Below, one piece after another: positions 59,635 to 64,000 of a stretch of DNA of 64,000 nt (its first letter is position 1; every line of letters begins with the position of its first letter). Position numbers and translations under genes: made by a program. The notes beneath the pieces were generated by a model. That model had not been told where the DNA came from. It saw nothing but the letters and a program-made list of their open reading frames with translations, and ran no database searches. Origin of the DNA: UBA10649 sp965227045. Lineage in GTDB: Bacteria; Actinomycetota; Actinomycetes; S36-B12. The DNA lies in assembly GCA_965227045.1 (NCBI GenBank), contig OZ245718.1:2728001-2792000 (forward strand), in the 5' to 3' direction.

Positions 59635-61314
59635 GTGACAGATCAGATAACCATGGGCGAGGACGAGCAACGTCTCGCCGAGCTGGGCTACAAGCAGGAG
59701 TTGAGTCGCACGTGGAGCGGCTTCAGCAACTTTGCTATCTCGTTCTCGATCATCTCGATCCTGGCGGGCTGTTTCACCACCTTCTACTTCGGGTGGAACA
59801 ACGGTGGCCCGATTGCGATCTCGATCGGCTGGCCGGTCATCTCGGCCTTCATCCTCATCATCGGCTTCTGCATGTCCGAACTCGTCTCCGCCTATCCGAC
59901 CAGCGGCGGAATCTACTGGTGGGCAAGCAAACTCGGCAGCATCAAGGCCGGCTACTACACGGGCTGGCTGAACCTCGTGGGCCTCATCGCGATCGTCGCA
60001 TCGGTAGCCTACGGAGCCGCGACGTTCCTGGACTTCTCGCTGTCGCGCTTCAGTGAGTCTTGGGCGGCCAACTACTCGCTGGAGCGAGTGTTCATCATCT
60101 TCCTGGTGATCCTCATCCTGGTCGCGCTCGCGAACATCTTCTCCAGCCACCTGCTCGCTGTCGTCAACAACATCTCTGTGTGGTGGCACGTGGTTGGTGC
60201 GACCGTCGTCGTCATCATCCTGGTGTTCTTCCTCAAGGAGGGAGCGACCCACTGGGGAGTAAGTGACGTCTTCACCGGGAAGGTCAACAACACCGGTGGG
60301 CTGTACAGCGGCGAGATCAGCGGTCCGGGCTTCTGGTTCTATGTGCTGCCGCTCGGCTTCCTGCTGACCCAGTACACGATCACCGGTTACGACGCCTCCG
60401 CTCACCTGTCCGAGGAGACGACTGGCGCTGCGAACAATGCGGCCAAGGGAATCTGGCGCTCGATCTTCTACTCCGCGATCGGTGGCTGGGTGCTCCTTCT
60501 CGCCTTCCTGTTCGCCGTCCAGGACCCGGTCGCGGTCTCTGCCGGCGGCGGCGGCGTCCAGGTGATCTTCGACCAGGCGCTCACGCCGAAGATGTCCGGC
60601 ATGGTGCTGCTCATTGCCACCATCGGCCAGCTCTTCTGCACGACAGCGTGTCTCACGTCAGCGTCGCGGATGCTCTTTGCGTTCAGCCGCGACGGCGCGG
60701 TCCCCGGCGCGAAGATCTGGTCGAAGCTGAACAAGTCGCGCACCCCCGTGTACGCGGTCATCGGCGTCGCTGTTGCTGGCCTGATCCTCACGCTGCCAGC
60801 TCTGTGGAAGGTCAACATCGGTACGGATGACGCTCCGATCTACACCGTCACCGCGTTCTTCGCAGTGGTGTCGATCGGCGTCCTCGGCCTGTACCTGGCC
60901 TTCGCGATCCCCATCTACTACAGGTGGAAGCAGGGCACCGCGTTCAAGCAGGGATCGTGGAATCTCGGGAGCAAGTGGAAGTGGATGGCCCCGCTTGCGA
61001 TTCTCGAGATCCTCATCACCTCGGTGTACTTCATCCTGCCGCTGTACCCAGCTGGCGCTCCTGCGTTCATGCGAGGGTTCCTCGGCGCGCCGAGTGCAGA
61101 GGAGGTGCCGTTCGATTGGAAGTTCGTGAACTACGCACCGATCGTCCTCGCCGCGATCTTCATCGCGCTGTGGATCGGCTGGCACGTGTCGGCCAAGAAG
61201 TGGTTCACCGGGCCGAAGATCACCGTCGACCTACCCGCAGGCGTCTCGTCGTCCGATGAGATCGCGCTCGAGCATGAGCACAAGGGCTTCCACCAGCCGG
61301 GGGAGCACACCTAA
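59635..61314 (+). CDS. APC/ACT-family amino acid-polyamine-choline permease
   Basis: 559 residues, about 12 transmembrane helices. SGGIYWWASKLGSIKAGYYTG near residue 90 and ASAHLSEETTGAANNAAKGIWRS near 260 are typical of the ACT (amino acid/choline transporter) subfamily. A hydrophilic C-terminal tail of about 35 residues ends GFHQPGEHT. The GTG start is preceded by GAGGAGGG. Likely imports the amine used by the ligase operon. Ends at a strong terminator. Confidence 0.88.
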   Translation: MTDQITMGEDEQRLAELGYKQELSRTWSGFSNFAISFSIISILAGCFTTFYFGWNNGGPIAISIGWPVISAFILIIGFCMSELVSAYPTSGGIYWWASKLGSIKAGYYTGWLNLVGLIAIVASVAYGAATFLDFSLSRFSESWAANYSLERVFIIFLVILILVALANIFSSHLLAVVNNISVWWHVVGATVVVIILVFFLKEGATHWGVSDVFTGKVNNTGGLYSGEISGPGFWFYVLPLGFLLTQYTITGYDASAHLSEETTGAANNAAKGIWRSIFYSAIGGWVLLLAFLFAVQDPVAVSAGGGGVQVIFDQALTPKMSGMVLLIATIGQLFCTTACLTSASRMLFAFSRDGAVPGAKIWSKLNKSRTPVYAVIGVAVAGLILTLPALWKVNIGTDDAPIYTVTAFFAVVSIGVLGLYLAFAIPIYYRWKQGTAFKQGSWNLGSKWKWMAPLAILEILITSVYFILPLYPAGAPAFMRGFLGAPSAEEVPFDWKFVNYAPIVLAAIFIALWIGWHVSAKKWFTGPKITVDLPAGVSSSDEIALEHEHKGFHQPGEHT

Positions 61315-61336
61315 CCCATAACCCACTAAACCAGGG

Positions 61337-61372
61337 CATCGGCTCTCCCACCATCCGGTGGGGGAGCCGATG
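61337..61372. terminator. Strong hairpin terminator between convergent genes
   Basis: A 16-bp stem (CATCGGCTCTCCCACC with GGTGGGGGAGCCGATG, one T-G wobble) and ATCC loop lie between the permease and the FAD-GcvT gene. It is effective in both directions. Confidence 0.8.
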
Positions 61373-61376
61373 TCAT

Positions 61377-63824
61377 CTAGGAGCGGATGCGCTCGGACTT
61401 CGGGTCGTAGGGCGCGGACAGGTGGACCGATGCGTGGACGACGACACCGCTGACGTTGATCGACCAGCGCCCTTCGGCGAGGAAGTCGTCGGTGACCACG
61501 CCGCCGTCGCGTCTCCATACGTACGCGAGGCCGACGCAGGCTCCGACCGTCGTGCCGAACGCGGCAGAGGTCACCTGACCCGATCCGAGCCCGTCGCGCA
61601 GTACGAGCTCGCCGCCCCACATCATCACGGCCGGATCGTCGAGCACGAACGAGACGAGCCTGCGACGCACTCCATTCGCCTTCGCTGCCTCCACGACCTC
61701 GCGTCCCAGGAACGGGATGTCCGTGCGCAGTTTCACTGCGAAGAGCAGGCCGGCCTCGACGGGGTTGTAGTCGGGCGTCAGCTCGGCGCCGAAGGCGCGG
61801 TAGCCCTTCTCCAGACGGAGTGCGTTGATCGCGTAGTAGCCCGCGTTCGCCAGGCCAAGGCGTGCCCCCGCGTCGTGGAGCATCGTGTAGACGCTCACCG
61901 CGAATTCGGCCGGCACGTACAGTTCCCAGCCGAGTTCGCCCACGTACGTGATGCGTGTCGCGCGCACCGTGCAGTAGCCGAGGTCCACCTCCCGGCTCGA
62001 TGCGAACGGGAAGTCGTCGAAGTCGGCCCGGGACAGCGACTGCAGGAGCTCGCGTGATGACGGCCCCATGACGCCGAGGACGGCGAGTGAGCCCGACACA
62101 TCGGCAACCTCGACGTGCTGGTCAGCGCGGACGTGACGACGGATCCAGTCGCGGTCGCGCACGGCAGAGGCCGAACTCGTCACCCAGAGGTACTCGTCCT
62201 CGGCTAGCCGAGTGAGCGTGACATCCGCCTCGTAGGTGCCACGCGCGTTCAGGACGCCGGTATAGACGGTGCGGCCGATCGGGACCGCCACGTTGTTCGT
62301 GCATAACCACTGCAGAACGGCTTCCGCGTCGTGGCCGTGCACGAGCAGCTTCCCGAATGAGGTCTGGTCGTACAGGGCAACGCCGGTGCGGGTAGCCACC
62401 TGTTCCGCGTCGACCCAAGGCATCCAGTTCTGGCGCTCCCAGGAGTACTCAATGGTCGGGGGCGTACCGGTTGGGGCGAAGAAGTTCGGTCGCTCCCAAC
62501 CCATGCGCGAGCCGAACGACGCGCCGGCCCGCTCGACGAGGTCGTGAACCGGCGAGCGCCGGAACGGGCGTGCGGTCTGGAACTCCCTGTTCGGCCACGG
62601 GATCGCATAGTGCAGGCCGAGCACCTCGCCGACTCGATCGTGCAGCCATTGATTGTTGGCGTTGAACGAGGCGAAGCGGCGAATGTCTACCGCAACGAGA
62701 TCGGACTGCGGCTCGCCGGCGGCGATCCACTGCGCGAGCGCACGGCCAGCCCCGCCGGCGGAGGCGATCCCCACAGAGTTGAACCCGGCCGCGACGAAGA
62801 AATTCTTCACTTCGGGAGCCTCGCCGAGGATGAACTGGTTATCCGGCGTGAAGCTCTCCGGACCGTTGTAGAACTTCTTGATCCCCGTCTGCTGCAGAAC
62901 CGGGACGCGATGGAGCGCGCTCTCCATGAGGATCTCGAAGTGCTCCCAGTCCTCGTCGAGCAATTGGAACTCGAAGGGATGCGGGATCTGGTCAGGCGCG
63001 ACCCAGGGCTTGGCGACCGGCTCAAAGCCGCCGACGACGAGGCCACCGACCTCCTCCTTCATGTACGTGTAGCCGTCGGGATCGCGAAGGATCGGCAGCA
63101 TCCGGTCCACTCCGTCGATCTGCTCCGTGACGACGTAGAAGTGCTCGGCCGAGTGCAGCGGGACGTTGACACCCACCATTGCGCCGATCGCCTTGGCCCA
63201 CTGACCGGCGCAGTTGACGACAATGTCCGCCTCGATGTCGCCTCGGTCCGTGTGCACTCCGCTCACCGCACCGTCGCGGGTCGACACACCTGTCACCCGC
63301 GTGCGCTCGTGCACCTGAGCACCGCGCATCCTCGCGCCACGAGCGAGGGCCTGGGTGACATCGGTGGGGTTTGCTGTGCCGTCGAGTGGCAGCCACAGAG
63401 CGCCCTGCAGGTCGCCGGTCTCCAGGAGCGGATAGCGGTCAGCCGCCTGCGAGGGAGTGAGCACCTCGCACTCCAGATTGAATGCCTCGGCAGCCGCGGC
63501 CGTCCGGAGCAGTTGGACCATGCGTTCGGGGGTCCGGGCGACCGTGACGCCGCCGCACTGCTTGTAGCCCGACGACAGCCCCGTCTCGGCTTCAAGTGAC
63601 TGATACAGCGATGCGGAGTACTGGACCAGGCGAGTGCCGCTCTCCGTGGCGCGCAACTGTCCGACCAGCCCGGCCGCGTGCCAGGTGGTACCCGACGACA
63701 GTTGGCCCTGCTCCAGCAGTACGAGGTCGGTGTATCCCAGCTCGGTGAGGTGATACGCCACGCTCGCGCCGACGATGCCTCCGCCGATGACGACGACCTG
63801 CGCACGCGTCGGTAGTTCGGCCAC
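61377..63824 (-). CDS. FAD-dependent dehydrogenase with GcvT domain (dimethylglycine/sarcosine dehydrogenase type)
   Basis: 815 residues. N-terminal DAO-type FAD domain (VVIGGGIVGASVAYHLTELG, about 10-29) with the FAO central cap, and a C-terminal GcvT-like folate domain (from about 430). The GcvT part carries LGYCTVRATRITYVGELGWELY and KGYRAFGAELTPDYNP. Such fusions demethylate N-methyl amines, passing the carbon to tetrahydrofolate. GTG start with TAGGCT six bases upstream. Could feed on choline-derived dimethylglycine; substrate not shown. Confidence 0.88.
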   Translation of the reverse strand: MAELPTRAQVVVIGGGIVGASVAYHLTELGYTDLVLLEQGQLSSGTTWHAAGLVGQLRATESGTRLVQYSASLYQSLEAETGLSSGYKQCGGVTVARTPERMVQLLRTAAAAEAFNLECEVLTPSQAADRYPLLETGDLQGALWLPLDGTANPTDVTQALARGARMRGAQVHERTRVTGVSTRDGAVSGVHTDRGDIEADIVVNCAGQWAKAIGAMVGVNVPLHSAEHFYVVTEQIDGVDRMLPILRDPDGYTYMKEEVGGLVVGGFEPVAKPWVAPDQIPHPFEFQLLDEDWEHFEILMESALHRVPVLQQTGIKKFYNGPESFTPDNQFILGEAPEVKNFFVAAGFNSVGIASAGGAGRALAQWIAAGEPQSDLVAVDIRRFASFNANNQWLHDRVGEVLGLHYAIPWPNREFQTARPFRRSPVHDLVERAGASFGSRMGWERPNFFAPTGTPPTIEYSWERQNWMPWVDAEQVATRTGVALYDQTSFGKLLVHGHDAEAVLQWLCTNNVAVPIGRTVYTGVLNARGTYEADVTLTRLAEDEYLWVTSSASAVRDRDWIRRHVRADQHVEVADVSGSLAVLGVMGPSSRELLQSLSRADFDDFPFASSREVDLGYCTVRATRITYVGELGWELYVPAEFAVSVYTMLHDAGARLGLANAGYYAINALRLEKGYRAFGAELTPDYNPVEAGLLFAVKLRTDIPFLGREVVEAAKANGVRRRLVSFVLDDPAVMMWGGELVLRDGLGSGQVTSAAFGTTVGACVGLAYVWRRDGGVVTDDFLAEGRWSINVSGVVVHASVHLSAPYDPKSERIRS

Positions 63825-63859
63825 GTGCAGAGCCTAGGAGGCCTCGGCTTCGCGCGTTG

Positions 63860-64000
63860 CTACTTGCGGCCTGCGAAGGCCGTCCGCCCGATGCGAACGA
63901 TTGCGAGTGTGAGAAAGGCCAGGATCAAGGCGCACGCCAAGATCAGGCAAGCCCCGACACCCCTGGCAAGGTTTTCGGCACCGGAGCCGCCGCCCGCCCA
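63860..64000 (-). CDS. Membrane protein, C-terminal fragment (5' end outside window)
   Basis: 46 codons visible, ending in TAG at 63860-63862 (plus coordinates). One hydrophobic helix of about 22 residues (ACLILACALILAFLTLAIV) follows a Gly-rich segment, then RIGRTAFAGRK. No family recognised. The start lies beyond 64000. The reading frame runs to the window edge without a stop, and the 35-nt gap before the FAD-GcvT gene holds its TAGGCT box. Confidence 0.55.
   Translation of the reverse strand, partial: WAGGGSGAENLARGVGACLILACALILAFLTLAIVRIGRTAFAGRK

Noticed and set aside
1..64000. tRNA, rRNA, IS element, prophage or CRISPR
   Set aside because: No cloverleaf, rRNA conserved stretch, transposase or integrase motif, or regular repeat-spacer array was recognised.

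Overview
The window is about 64 kb of high-GC actinobacterial chromosome. The evidence is GC-rich third codon positions, frequent GTG starts, mycothiol genes (mshA, mshD), CarD, WhiB, GlnR, SenX3/RegX3, an HBHA-type protein and an ADP-glucose-dependent GlgC/GlgM pair. Several blocks have the gene order of Mycobacterium: Rv0474-0476 (XRE, HBHA, small membrane protein), Rv0486-0491 (mshA, ybjN, gpm, senX3, regX3), Rv3579c-3584 (rlmB, cysS, ispF, ispD, carD, lpqE), the Rv0811-0819 neighbourhood (ygfZ, nitrobindin, thioredoxin, glnR, mshD), Rv1212c-1213 (glgM/glgC) and Rv2984-2985 (ppk, mutT1). The genus cannot be named from the sequence alone. I saw no rRNA, tRNA, IS element, prophage or CRISPR array.

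Layout. 1-447 is the end of an AbiEi/DUF559-like protein. 519-10507 is a minus-strand catabolic region: an eight-gene coupled operon (hpaE-like aldehyde dehydrogenase, class III extradiol dioxygenase, FAH-family hydrolase, P450-type ferredoxin, ferredoxin reductase, two DUF202 membrane proteins, PLP decarboxylase), then an unknown Rossmann-like protein and a ThDP enzyme. 10604-22568 is accessory metabolism: a PuuD-like hydrolase, two cytochromes P450 with a MarR regulator, a GATase-like protein, a glutamine-synthetase-like ligase, a TetR/epimerase pair, a luciferase-like monooxygenase, an acetoacetate-decarboxylase-family protein, an APC permease and an EamA transporter. 22565-53800 is mostly core: glycogen synthesis, a glnR-mshD-ppk-CYTH/CHAD-mutT1-lipoprotein operon, the thioredoxin-nitrobindin-Fur-YgfZ run, Dtd, asparaginase, the HBHA locus, the mycothiol/gpm operon, phosphate signalling, CarD and the isoprenoid/CysS/RlmB run. 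53803-64000 returns to amine metabolism: WhiB, a second PuuD-like hydrolase, SDR, aldehyde dehydrogenase, a second glutamine-synthetase-like ligase, a choline-kinase-like protein, an APC/ACT permease and an FAD-GcvT dehydrogenase.

How it fits together. The two accessory blocks each combine a ligase of the GlnA3/GlnA4/PuuA type, a PuuD-like gamma-glutamyl hydrolase, an aldehyde dehydrogenase and an APC permease, the parts list of gamma-glutamylated amine catabolism. The first block also has extradiol ring cleavage, an aromatic-amino-acid-type decarboxylase and P450 electron carriers, so it may handle aromatic amines or amino acids. The most interesting signal is a 16-bp palindrome, CGTT-N-GG-NN-CC-N-AACG, at four promoters between 10.5 and 20.1 kb. 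At three of them it starts 8-10 bp after a -10 box and at the fourth it overlaps the -10 box. One copy lies between the marR gene and a P450 gene, so the MarR protein is the natural candidate for a local repressor controlling this catabolic region.

The genome is compact. Many convergent gene pairs touch or overlap, and many first genes look leaderless (TANNNT box 6-8 nt before a GTG/ATG start). A 30-bp dispersed inverted repeat supplies the stop codons of three genes.
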